A stretch of 64,000 bases of DNA from Siphonodentalium dalli (Eukaryota; Mollusca; Scaphopoda; Gadilida; Siphonodentaliidae): NCBI GenBank assembly GCA_032622095.1, contig CP136061.1, positions 3,658,001 through 3,722,000 of the forward strand, written 5' to 3'. Of this stretch, positions 28,301 to 42,700 are shown one piece after another; positions within the stretch are counted from its first letter, which is position 1, and each line of letters begins with the position of its first letter. The notes beneath the pieces are model-generated. The model saw nothing but the letters and a program-made list of their open reading frames with translations. It was not told where the DNA came from and did not search any database. The position numbers and the translations under genes were made by a program.

Positions 28301-30678
28301 TTGAAGTACTTTGTGGTTGGATAATGTCTTATCAGAGCATTAAAATATTCCATTAAACCGTATTTATACTGCTGCTAAGTCATGTTGGTGTTGTTAAACT
28401 TGATGAATTGACACAATCAGTAGAGAATTTATGAACCATGTCATCTCAAAGTTTATTTATACTGGATCTAGATATTCAAATAGGTTCATATTGGATCTAG
28501 ATATTCACATAGGTTCATATTGGATCTAGATATTCACATAGGTTCATATTGGATTTAGATATTCACATAGGTTCATATTGGATCTAGATATTCACATAGG
28601 TTCATATTGGATCTGAATATTTACAAAGGTTCATATTGGATCTGAATATTCACATATGTTCATATTGGATCTGAATATTCACATATGTTAATATTCGATC
28701 TGAATATTCACATAGGTTCATATTGGATCTGAATATTCACATAGGTTCATATTGGATCTGAATATTCACATAGGTTCATATTGGATCTAAATATTCACAT
28801 AGGTTCATATTGCATCTGAATATTCACATAGGTTCAAATTGGATCTAAATATTCACATATGTTCATATTGGATCTGAATATTCACATAGGTTCATATTGG
28901 ATCTAAATATTCACATAGGTTCATATTGGATCTGAATATTCACATAGATTCATATTGGATCTAAATATTCACATAGGTTTATATTGGATCTGAATATTCA
29001 CATAGGTTCATATTGGATCTGAATATTCACATAGGTTCATATTGGATCTGAATATTCACATAGGTTCATATTGGATCTAAATATTGACATAGGTTCATAT
29101 CAGATCTAAATATTGACATAGGTTTATATTCGATCTAAATATTGACATAGGTTCATATTGGATCCAGATATTCACATAGGTTCATATTGGATCTAAATAT
29201 TCACATATTGGATCTAGATATTCACATAGGTTCATATTGGATCTGAATATTCACATAAGTTCATATTGGATCTAAATATTCACATAGGTTCATATTGGAT
29301 CTGAATATTCACATAGGTTCATATTGGATGTAAATATTCACATAAGTTCATATTGGATCTGAATATTCACATAGGTTCATATTGGATCTAAATATTGACA
29401 TAGGTTCATATTGGATCTAGATATTCACATAGGTTCATATTCGATCTAAATATTCACATATTGGATCTAGATATTCACTAGGTTCATATTGGATCTGGAT
29501 ATTCACATATGTAAATATTGGATGTGAATATTCACATATGTTCATATTGGATCTGAATATTCACATATGTCTATATTGGATCTGAATATTCACATAGGTT
29601 AACATTGGATCTGAATATTCACATAGATTCATATTGGATCTGAATATTCACATATGTTCACATTGGATCTAGATATTCACATATGTTCATTTTTGATCTG
29701 AATATTCACATAGGTTCATATTGGATCTAGATATTCACATAGTTTCATATTGGATCTAGATATTCACATAGGTTCATATTGGATCTAGATATTCACATAG
29801 GTTCATATTGGATCTAGATATTCACATAGGTTCATATTGGATCTGAATATTCACATAGGTTCATATTGGATCTAGATATTCACATAGGTTCATATTGGAT
29901 CTAGATATTCACATAGGTTCATATTGGATCTAGATATTCACATAGGTTCATATTGGATCTAGATATTCACATAGGTTCATATTGGATCTAGATATTCACA
30001 TAGGTTCATATTGGATCTAGATATTCACATAGGTTCATATTGGATCTAGATATTCACATAGGTTCATGTTGGATCTAGATATTCACATAGGTTCATGTTG
30101 GATCTAGATATTCACATAGGTTCATATTGGATATAGATATTCACATAGGTTCATGTTGGACTTATTTTATTCTGAAATAAGCCCATAGTTAACTTATTAT
30201 TATAGCGATGTTTAGGCTTTATACATTTATACATTGTGAAAACATTGAAGTACTTTATGGTTGGATAATGTCTTATCAGAGCATTAAAATATTCCATTAA
30301 ACCGTATTTATACTGCTGCTAAGTCATGTTGGTGTTGTTAAACTTGATGAATTGACACAATCAGTAGAGAATTTATGAACCATGTCATCTCAAAGTTTAT
30401 TTATTCTGAATATTTCTACCATAAGTTCCGTTACCTGCATTGGTAAAACACTATTGAGAGCGACCATGTTAATGCTAATAGTAGTTTCGTTGAAGGCCCT
30501 GCCATGATAAGTTATACGTTTTGTTTACAGGTACTTGGTTCTTTCTGTTGGGAATTTTCGTGCTGACCATGGTATATGACTCTCCGCTTACAGATTGTCA
30601 TATAGGAGAGCGAGAAGTGGCTCTGTTTAAATCAGCTATGACAATGAATCCGAGTAATATTGGCCTGGTAGGTACCCA

Positions 30679-30727
<49 letters not shown>

Positions 30728-33700
30728 CATGAAGATGGTATCACCCCCTCTTATTTGTACCCGGGATTCAGGCTGTTCAGGCGGTACGCTGGATTAATAC
30801 CTCTCTGTTGACTGGTACTCGGGATTCATATTAGTATGAATTAACCATGACTTGTATTCGCAGGATTCACCCCTCTCTGTTAACTGCTATTCATGATTCA
30901 TTGGGGGTAGGATTGACACCCTCCCTGAAGCCATTCGTATCATTATGCAGATAACATCTTAGGCTGTAACGCCAGTCATCAACAAGGTATTTAGCATATT
31001 CAAAACCAGAACTGAGTTCAATTTCAAAATTAAAAGTATCAACGTTAGACTATTGAATTGTCGCACTTCCATACTGTTGAATTAATTATTTAGTTTCGAA
31101 GAGTTCCCTTTAGATAACATGGACAAGAACATGGAGGAGTAGATAATCTTTCTTATATGCATTATTGATAGCTCTCCAATAACGAAAGTGTGTGTGCTGA
31201 AACCTTTGTTATGTACACAACACTCTTACAGAGATTTCTTAACCACATCGCTGATCGCGCATTATGTTCCACTATTTCAATCCAGATATGATTTTCAGAA
31301 TATGTTCACCACTTTGACCTTTTCCAATGTTTACCGTAACGTAACGTAACGTAATGTGATGTGAATCAGGTTTTTCGAACTGAATAACAAATTCTTATTC
31401 CAAAATAAGTTATTTTCATAATTTTGATATCCAAATTGTCAGAAAACAGCGTCAGTGTTATAGAAGGATTACACGCACTGACCAGTATTGGTGCAACCAT
31501 TGCCGTAATGTTTATGTCAAATAATGAGTACGGGATAAATTAGTAAATATTTACATTTATGCGTATTTCAGCCGTTGCGTTCTCTGAAATGGTGTAGTCG
31601 ATGAGGTTGCAATTTTTAACAATCTTAGTTCATTGCTACCTTCTTCTAATGGGGATAATGTTTGGATACTAACAGATTGGTTTTATGCAGTGAAATAAGT
31701 CCACAATTATGTCTTTAAACTAAGGTATGTACTCTGATTGGTAATGACAGCGCAAGTAATGTTTACATAACGATGATTTCAATATGTGAAATCTTATTAC
31801 TGGAGTTATTAATAATGAAACGAGAACTAAATCAATCTATTGTGACATGTCAGCCTGTTCTCCTGAAAAACAGCACACTATCTGCTTGTAATATAACTGT
31901 TTTTAGGTATATAATCTGCTTTGAATCGCCTCATTTGATGAAAGTATTTAAAAAGTCGTGTGTTATTTTATTTGTGCCATATAATCTGCTTTGAATTGCC
32001 TCATTTTTAGTTGATAATGTGATGAAAATGAGAACTTTTCAGGTGTACGCTCTTTGTTTTCATTGTGGCCGGCGCCATAAAACGAAATAACGGGTAAGAG
32101 TCCATGTTCTGCTTATTTCAGAATCAAAGTTAGTTGTTTTTAAATACTTTCATCAAATTAATGTTATTTCGCATGAACCCACATCGTAGGCATTTAATCC
32201 CTTTAAAGGTACATAATCCGATTCGATGGTCCCTGTATCATCCAGTTACAACAACAACGGAATTTCACCGAAAGCCGATTTAGTTATCCAAATTAGTGTA
32301 TTGATTGATTGATTAATACTATCACAATAATACCAATCACGATATCATATTTGCCGTAGAAGTCCTAAAATGACTGTTTTTCTTGGCCGTTTGGAGGTGT
32401 GCGAGTGTTGTTTACAACTTCCATATATGGTATTTCTTAATAAAGTAATTGCCAATAAAGTGTTATCAAGGATGTAAACACATACTATTACCACGTGTAA
32501 ACAGCATGGTGCCATATAACATATAATATTTGCATGGATAAAACATGATAACACGATTCAAAAATAAGTATAAATGCATGTATCCGCACATTAACTATCA
32601 CAGCATACCGTATTCTTGTTGATGGCGATACTTGTCATCGACTTCTATTCAGCAATTGGTCGCCACTGATGCACATAGAGCCGCGACCATGCGTGACCTC
32701 TTGTAAAGGCTTGTGTGCATGTCTGTACTATTTCTATAAGAAGTCAGCTTATTTTTACAAGGTCGCCAAATATTCCAGATGGTGAAAAATAACAGTTTTC
32801 AAAAATAGAAATATATTAACTCTTAGCTTTGATGGGTCGGTTCTTCGACTCAATTCATATGTTTGTTTACCCCCGAAGCCAACGTAATTGTAATTTAGGG
32901 ACGTTTATGCGGATTATAAATCTTTAATAACTAATCTCATCAACGCATGATATAACATGCAATAGAATAATTCATACCATTGGTGAGAAATGTTCAGATA
33001 ATAAGTTGAATAATTTGTTGAACTTATTATCTGAACACCCCTAATAAACTAATCGTCAATGTGTACTTAGTATAGAAGGGATTGATAAACATAAAATTAA
33101 TAAACGTGGGAGGAAACTGCCTTTGTGTCGATACTCAAGCTAATGGATACAAACTATAATGAAGTTTGTAGTAGCCAACGCTATACGTTGTGACATATAT
33201 TTCACCATCAGACATGTGTACCCCTGTCTTTGGTTTGATTATCAAACTACCAGCCATCTATTACCCTTTCTATACTAATGCATCCTTGATGAGTAGTGAT
33301 CCCAAAGCAAATGTTCAGATAATAGGTTCAACAAACGACTAGATATAGGTTATTTTAGCTGTATATCGTCTGCTATATATTACATGTCCATCCCTGCAAA
33401 TCAAAGGTAGACCATACTGATCTACACTTTTAAACTGAGAATCCATTTAGTGATCTTAGTTCAGCTTACTACAGGGTTCACACTGTCATATGCAAAATTG
33501 GTCAATGGCCATTTGTTTTCAAAAATGGCCAAAAAGAATTAATTTGGCCAAACTTTTGGTCAAAGTTTTTTTTTCCCCAAAATATGAAATCTAATTCAAA
33601 AACCCGAATTTACAAAATTTACTCATGGCAGTGCACCATCAAACAATGGCCACCAAATACAATAACACAGTAATGAAGTTAAACACTAACGAATCCTTTG

Positions 33701-36700
33701 TCTGTCATAATGCTGAATGGTAGATGGTGGGTAGTGGTATATTGTCAAATAACAATGGTTGGATTAAAAATGTCTAGACACGGTATTTAATTCGCCAAAG
33801 TTTTTTTTAATTTCGCCAAATAAAAATCAGAATTGGTCAATAAAGATTTTCGGCCCATATTATGAGGAAAAGCTTTTGTGTATCAGTATAAGAAAGAGAA
33901 TTGCTAATATTACATACAAAAGTTTGCCAAATGTAATGTTGACGTTTTCGTAATCATTCAGTTACAAGAACGACAACACATACACAGTAAGACATCCATG
34001 AGATGTATGATATACGTATTCATACTCATAATCATCATCATCATTTGATTGCAAATCAAATCTGATGACTTTTGATTGCAATATTAACTGATTACAAATG
34101 AATGTTCATGTATGTCACAAACATCGCTAATTATTAATCATATTCATATTTCTAGAGTTGGCAGAAGTGTCAATCATTGTTTTGAAATCGTCCAAAGATG
34201 TTGTATCCACTATCATATCGGAAATCTATTTCACGCCAATATTTCACGTTGCGTTAAAAAGTACAGTAATGCCCTTATTAATCGACTCCTTTAACCACAG
34301 CAGAATTATGGGTAACTTTTCAGGATTTAGTCGGAAATATGGCTTGTTGCCATTCATCAGAAAGCTCTCACCAAGAGCTTTCCTATGAATGCAACAAGCC
34401 ATATTTCCGACTAAATCCTGAAAAGTTACCCATAATTCTGCTGTGGTTAAAGGAGTCGATTAATTAGGGCATTACTGTATGTCCAGATGTATTCATTTAA
34501 CATGGACATTGCAGCTTCCAACTCTGCCCTTTTGTGTTGTTATGGAGAGTAACTTCTGGAATAAGGACTTTGTATTGATGTTATAATGATTCCTGAGAAT
34601 CTGAAAAGTCTCAGTTACATTTGCCCTGAATTTCTCAAGCTACGATGAACACGTTCTATTTCAACACTTTAGTACTGCTGATGAGGGTCCCACACTGTAT
34701 TGGAATATTCTAGAATAATACTATTAATTTTAAAGCTGTCGATGGTTCCATGGAAGAGTATAATGACGTCGCTTCCTGTTATTGCGGTGATGGCTGCTAC
34801 ATTCTGTAGAAACTGGATTGTCACACTGACATATACAGAGCAACCTCAATACTTCAAGGATTCCTTTGGCCAAAACTCAGCCACGGTTAGTGTAACCTCT
34901 TCTATACTGAATGGATTCGCCCATTCAACTATCCAAGGTTTAAATGGTCTATAGTTCATTTGGAGGGAGGTTACTGTAATAGAAGTTTGGGCGTACTTGT
35001 CAGATGGCGAACAACATACTTTATCATTTCGCTGTTTATAATTATCTTGATAACGCCAACGAAACTTTAGTTTCTATCTTGTTTGTATTTTGCTAAATAA
35101 AATCATTGAAAAACATTTGAGGAAATTGACAACGATCGAACGGAAGTCGGAAATAAACACTTTATATCTATTCTTTACCTATACTTGCTGGTGTGAATTT
35201 CAAACACTTAAAAGCCATTTATAACATATATTGCATCAACATACTCAGGGTCGATAGAAATTCCAACGCGGACCCCAATTTGCGGTCTTCGATGACTAAC
35301 TCCGAATGGAAAGAAATGCTACTAGTTGTCTTATTATATCTTCCAGTGATCACTGTCATGTGATACGTATGCAGCTGAAAAAGTGTTAATAAGGGGGTAG
35401 TCATGTAGCACATTCCTTTATCACCAACTAGATTATCGCATTTCACCGTTTCGCCGTTGAGTCTTATTCATTAGACTAATTTTGTTTTCGTGGTATGGTA
35501 ACTAAGGACTGCACGTTCACAATCGCCGAATTTTATGTAAAGCACTGAATATTGACATCTGTGTTGATGATATAGTGAACATCTGTCAACGAACTGTTAG
35601 TCAAAACAATGTACTAGTAACTTCCTCGCACTCAACTTCAGTGTGCCCCCCGTGACTCCACATGTTTAAACTTTCAGCACAATTGACGTGGCTCTCCCTA
35701 ATTTATCATGTCGGGAATATTTTACATTTATTTCTTTTTAACGTTTTACACTGAAGAAAATTCAGGATCACCGTTTGTTCATTTCTGGTGCAAAAACTTA
35801 CATGATGTCAATGGTATATAGTCTGTTTATATAAGTATTGATGTTTTTGATGACATGTATGTATATTGATCATGGAATGTAATACATGATGGTTTTAGAC
35901 GACATATATGTTGAAATTATTCTCATTGTTTGATTTTCCAACCATATATTAGTGGGGAATATATTCTTTTTAGACAAACATCATCATATTTTTCTACTTT
36001 GTGTCCAATGTATTTCTGAAAATTTCAACATTAGGGGTGTCTCGTCGGAAATTTCAAACTGTTGAAAAGTTTGATGTACCAGTTGGAAAGGTCCAACACA
36101 AGGAAGGGGTGTAAATGGTATTTTGCGAACAAGGGGTGTTTGGTCTGTTTCAGGGGGTGCAGGTGGAAATTCAATGTGGATGCCCCCCAACGAAGACCCT
36201 CTATCCACGTCCCTGATTATTAGTCTCTATACTTTATTGCAGATTGGGCTGTTGGGGTGTGTGCCACATTTTCTTATGGGCAGCACAGCTATGACCTCTG
36301 GGTTTATTGTCGATGCAGCGACTCAATCCAAGCGGCTTACTCTAACTGTAGCGAGAAAGATGGCAAACTCTCTTGGTAAGAAAACTTCAAATATCAGGAC
36401 TGGTTAGATTCACGCATCAGCTATATGTCATAGTACGATAGAAGAGACGAGGTGAGCACGATGAGAATCCGTCCGATTTACCATCTCCCGATATAATATC
36501 GATATGTTAACAGGACTGATCGGCGAAGTATGGAATACTATTAAGGCCAAAACATTATCATAATGGCGCTTCTAGCGAAAGCATCGAAAGCGCCAGAAGA
36601 GCCAAAACGTGCGACATTATGGTGCACATCTTGGCGCTTGTGTCGATTTCGGAGCGCGCCAACATGTACGATGTATATATTGGTTATATGTGCAATGTAG

Positions 36701-39700
36701 CTATTTTACATTGCAATCAACCATACATGTATGTGTGAACTTTCCTCCATCGATTTCATAAAACTGAAAATTTATTTTAGCTGTACATGTTTGAAATGTA
36801 CATGTAAAACCTTGGTATACGGTATTAATAACAATCTATGCCATAAAATATGATTAAAATTCTATAATTCATTACCATTTGAAACGTCTGTGTCTCAGAA
36901 GATGCCCATGGAGAAATAGAAAACAGCTGAAATAATAGAAAGATTCCCCCGTTATGGCTCCCAGAATTCAACAGAATTCAAACTAAAAATGTATTTTCAA
37001 TGGAAGGGGACTAACTCTATCTTTAAAATATAGATTTATTCGCCCTCCATTGAAAATAATTCACATTGAACTACAATCCAGATGAAACTTAAGCACAAAA
37101 CACGTCGTTAACTTAACAAAATGTTCACAGTTTATTACACCGGATAATACAATGTTTTTGAGCTTCCTCCGTCAAATGGTATATAATATAGCATATATGT
37201 TATATATGTGATATGCGGGTTCGAAAATTATATGGGCTTTTAATTTAACATTATTACATTCCTATGTGACGATAATTTCACTTTAACTAGTGCGTTATGT
37301 ATTCATACCCGCTATCGAAATGTATTGTGGCTATAAGAGCGGTATTATGCCAAAAAAAAGTGTTTTGGTTCTCGGGCAATGAGGGAGGGAGGGTTTTATT
37401 TTTATTTTTTATTTTTTTTCTGCGCATAGTAAGCATGGACAAAGATACCTTCCTCTGTCTAGTAATAACCAGAAAGGTAGAGGGAACTGTTATGCATATA
37501 AACTCATTTAGTCTTATATAAAAATGACATTGTACTACCAGTGTATGACTGTGATTACCTAACAATATATAATACCCCTGACATTAACTACTGTTATTGT
37601 TGTCTAAAAACTGATACCTCCCCATTCTAATATGTGATCCTGAATTTAGTTCTGTGCCTTTCAATTGTATAAAGTTACAATTAGTGTAAGTTGTTCACAA
37701 TGACTAATTGTAGGAAGAGCATGAGGGTCAGCTAATCATTTTCTTAATTGTAGTCATATACTTCATGTTGTAAGCCTGCAAGTCACTTTTTAACACATTA
37801 CATGTTAGAGCTCAATGCACACTAATATTCAACACATATCTGCTATGGACATGTTGATAAAATCCAAAAACAAAATACAAAAACAAAATTTCAAATTTAT
37901 TTTTTCGTAAGTGTTTTTGTCATAACATCAGGCATTGCAATATGGCGGGGCCTGAGAACCAAAACCTTTTTTTTGTGTTGGCCTTATTCGGATTTCTGGT
38001 AAATGGGATATTTATAGTAGAATATTATAAACAGAATAATCACTGAAATGAACTGGTCACGTGCAATAATTCATTCTAACTCACTCACTCATTCATTCTG
38101 CTAACAGGTAAATCAAATTCCTGCGGCGCTGTAGAGTTTTAATATTAATAAAGATATATGTAGATTCTTTGTAAGTTTTTGGAATATTGCTAGGTTTATG
38201 ACTGCGTTACACTTTGATTTTATGTAGGTTTTGTGATTGAGGCTATGGATGCAATATACTTCGATTTTATGTAGATGTTTGGTGTATTAATAACGACATA
38301 TGTAGATTCTTTGTAGGTTTTGGTAATATTTCTAGGTTTATGACTGCGTTATACATCGGTTTTCTGTAGGTTTTGGAATCGAAGCTATATTCATGATGGC
38401 GTTGTATTTTGTAGGTTTTGGAATCGAGGCTATATTCATGATGGCGCTGTATTTTGTCGAGAGTAATGAGTGGCGGTTGGCGTTCGTTTTTCTGTCGGTC
38501 GGCGTCGGATTCAGCGGTCTTATTGTGGCAGGTATTAGTTTAACACTCTCTTCTACTAAATACTCATTGATGGGTAGTTCCCTTAGGACTTGATCAGATA
38601 ATTAGTTCAACAAATTACCATAGTTGTTAAATTACTTATCTGAGCATTTCCGACCAATTAATAGCAATCCTTCTTCACTTGTATTGTGTCCGTCTGGCTA
38701 TCATCTGCTTATATTAGCTGACCACCCCTCCAAATGAATAATGTAACTTTCATAACTGAATGGGGGAATCCATTTAGTATATAATGTGTTAGTGTGACAC
38801 ATTGATGCTATGTTTTCATTCCTCCCGACCCTGTCTTTGTTGCTCAAGTATATACGTATGAGCAAATAAATATGTTCAAACCACACTCGGGTCTGGTTAG
38901 GATCCACGGGGCCGTATTTACATTTATCTATTGACGAATGTGCTATCTTGAATTTGATTGGTCGATAGCTACACAAGATAAATCCGGATTGTGTGGTCAA
39001 CATCGAACTCTCGTGATATTTCTGGGAAAAACACATAATTTTTTCCGTATTGCGTAGCTGCCTCGATTCCGGAATATTATAGTGTCGCTTACGTCACAAC
39101 GTGGAAGTAAATTACTAAATATCGTCTGTTGTTTTTTTGAGATCCTGAAACACACAGAACCGTTTTCCGTATCGTGTAGCTGCTTGGAATATTAGGTTCA
39201 AATTTCCCTATTCATTTCGATGGGGGACAGAAGGAATATGTTGATTTGAATATACTGTTAAGGTAAATATATAAAATCGTCACCCCGTATCTGTTAACGT
39301 TGTACCGGTTTTTACATACCCTCAGCCGTCGGCCTCGTGGGATACGACTAGCGTCGGGTAGGTAAACACGGGGTTACTAATAGTATGGTTTTATTTCCAG
39401 GCTACCAGAGCGACCATTTGTCCATAGCGCCCGCGTACTCGCCCATATATACACTCGCGTCACTGTAGGATCGACGGGGACCGTATACATACATGGTTTT
39501 CTTTGCAGGGTACCAGAGCGACCAGTTGACCATAGCGCCTGCATACTCGCCGATAATAGTAGCCTACACCCGTGTTGGGGCAGTCGGTGCGGTAGGATGC
39601 ACGGTGACCGTTGCAGCTATAGTTGGAGACAACCACGTAAGCCGCCCTCTAACTCTCAAATACGGTCTATCTCTCTATAACAATTTATATACAGTTTCCT

Positions 39701-42700
39701 GGTTATAAAATAATCAACATGAGTCGAAGACTCCTATCTGTAAACGCTTATATCAATTATTATTAATTAGCTACAGGTTATCGGCCGCAATAAGTAGAAC
39801 GCTGCCCGCGTCATAAGTAACAAAAGGTCGGCCAATAAGTAGAAAACGCGGCCAATAAGTAACAAAAAGTCGGCCAATAAGTAGAAAACACGGCCAATAA
39901 GTCAAGGTAACGTAAATGACGTCATACGTAACTAGTTCGATCGGCAAAGAATATTGGGTCGACGGAAGATAGATTACAGTTGCTTTCGGATGAATTACGG
40001 ACTGTCACTGCATTTTTTTTGGGAGTAAATATACGTGGATGAACTACTATCCGTATCAATACCATTCCCAGTGGAAACAGACAGTACTGTGAAATCGCTT
40101 CAAGTTATTCACTAAGTTCACAAGAATAAATATTGCAGCAATAATTGTTAATTTAATAAAGCGCACAATGGAGTATATCTATGTTAATATATTCAGCCTG
40201 TGAAATAACAATTGCCAATGTTGCTAATTAATAAAATACTTATTAATTGGTTGTTTCCATATTGACCGAGTTATGAGGCCTCGGTCTGTCGTATTAGCCT
40301 TCGGCCTGCGACGTCAGGCCAATACGACAGACCTCAGCCTCATAACTCGGCCAATATGGAAACAAGCAATTAATAACATATAATATTGATTTATTTCGAA
40401 TGTTCTGGTATAATACACATACAATCAATTTGTGGCATATTACGGCTCGCGTTTGTTCGGGGCGTATCATGTGGTATAATTCTATTTAAAATTTTAAAAA
40501 TAGTAACGAAAAGATGTCCCACTTGATTGTCGCATTATATAAGAACACGTCGATATAAAATCAATAATAATTGATAGAAGCCTTTCGGGACAGGTATCAT
40601 CGACTCATATATATTATTTTATACCCCGGAAACTATATATAATGTATTTATGAAGAGATCGACCAACTTTGTACCCATGAAACTATATAAAACGTGTTTA
40701 GAAAGAGATACACCATCTTTGTACCAAGGAAACTATATAAAACGTGTTTAAAAAGAGATAGAACATCTTTGTACCCAGGAAACTATATAAAATGTGTTTA
40801 GAAAGAGATAGACCATCTTTGTAACAAGGAAACTATATAAAACGTGTTTAGAAAGAGATAGACCATCTTTGTACCCAGGAAACTATCTAAACGTGTTTAG
40901 AAAGATATAGACCATCTTTGTACCCCGGAAACTATATAAAACGTGTTTAAGAAGAGATAGACCATCTTTATACCCCGGAAACTATATAAAACGTGTTTAC
41001 AAAGAGATAGACCATATGTGTACCCAGGAAACTATATAAAACGTGTTTAGAAAGAGATAGACCATCGATGTACCCAGGGAACTATATAAAACGTGCTTAG
41101 AAAGAGAAGACCATCTTTATACACATGAAACTATATCAAACGTGTTTAATAAGAGATAGACCATCTTTGTACCCAGGAAACTATATAAAACGTGTTTAGA
41201 AAGAGATAGACCATCTTTATACCTAGGAAACTATATAAAACGTGTTTAAGAACAGATATACCATCTTCATACCCCGGAAACTATATAAAACGTGTTTAGA
41301 AAGAGATAGACCATCTTTGTACCCAGGAAACTATATAAAACTTGTTTAGAAAGAGATAGACCATCTTTATACCCAGGAAACTATATAAAACTTGTTTAGA
41401 AAGAGATAGACCATTTTTATACCCAGGAAACTATATAAAACTTGTTAGAGCAAGCGATAGACCACCTTTGATATCACTGAATCGATTCTCCGTTGCATTC
41501 ATTTATCAAAATACACATGTATTGGAATTGTGTATTATTCCTTTCGACTCATGTTTTCATACTATACGGGTGCAGAAAACAATTGTTTCCTATATTCAGT
41601 CAACGGGAGGGAGTGTTAGCTAAAGGATTTAATTTGTTTGTTTATTGAACTATGTGACTTGGATAAGACTGTACGTTGTGTATAAAGTACGTATAAGAGT
41701 ATTTCGCGTATTAATCAACCTATTTTGATTCCCAGAAACGGGCTGGAGTGTGGCACAAGTGACAATTTCTAGGTATAATTTGGGGATCCAAACTCACATG
41801 GCACTTTAATCTGTGTGCTGAACTTATTAGATAAACATATACCTACAAATAAATGAATTGAAATCGAGTAAAATCAATCAGTGAGTGTCCAGTTATCAAA
41901 TTATGTTCTTATATATGTGAGTTATATCTTATATACATATACGTGTGCTTTCTGTTTTATTGTTCCCATTTTTCTTTGAAAAATAATTAAGAGGTGGTAA
42001 TGTTAAAGTCTTGATTGCGGTACTTACCATTTCTGTTCTAAATACTCATTTGGTGATTAGTTCCGTTGGGAACCATAAGTCGTTTGTTGACGTTTTCTTC
42101 GAACGGCTTCTTCTTCGTGTTAAATGCAGACCCCATTGGGATGAATATATCCATTGCTGTATTTTCGCACTGTTGTCCGGTTCGGTAAATTCAAGTACCG
42201 CTTGCAACGGATTTTGTCGAATTTCTAGCCTGTTCTCTTGAAACTGCGTCCATACTGAACGTATTTCAAAACCAAAGTACGCCCATATCGGCATTATTTG
42301 AATCTGAATTACGCTCTATATGAACGTAAACGGGGCAGGAAAACAATCGTATAAAAGCGTATTCATATTGCAAATACGTCCGCATTGGGCGTATGTGATG
42401 CACCCCATCCATACGAAACACTCCGATATTGGCATTATTTAATCTAAATGTATTCATCGACATGACTTACCAGATTCATGCTCTTTGTATAATGTGGTGT
42501 CACTGCGGCCCGCACCATTCAACGGAATAACAGGTATACGCACATTATGGACTTATTTCATAATCTACTGTTTCGTGCCCCATTTACGTTTATATAGAGC
42601 ATAATTCAGATTCAAATAACGCCAATATAGGCGTATTTGGGCTTTTGAAATACATTCAATATGAACCTATTTGCATGAGGATGTTGGGATTTCGGTGTCA

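Noticed and set aside
27243-30155. CRISPR-like array
   Set aside because: Direct tandem 29-bp units without unique spacers, in eukaryotic intronic DNA.
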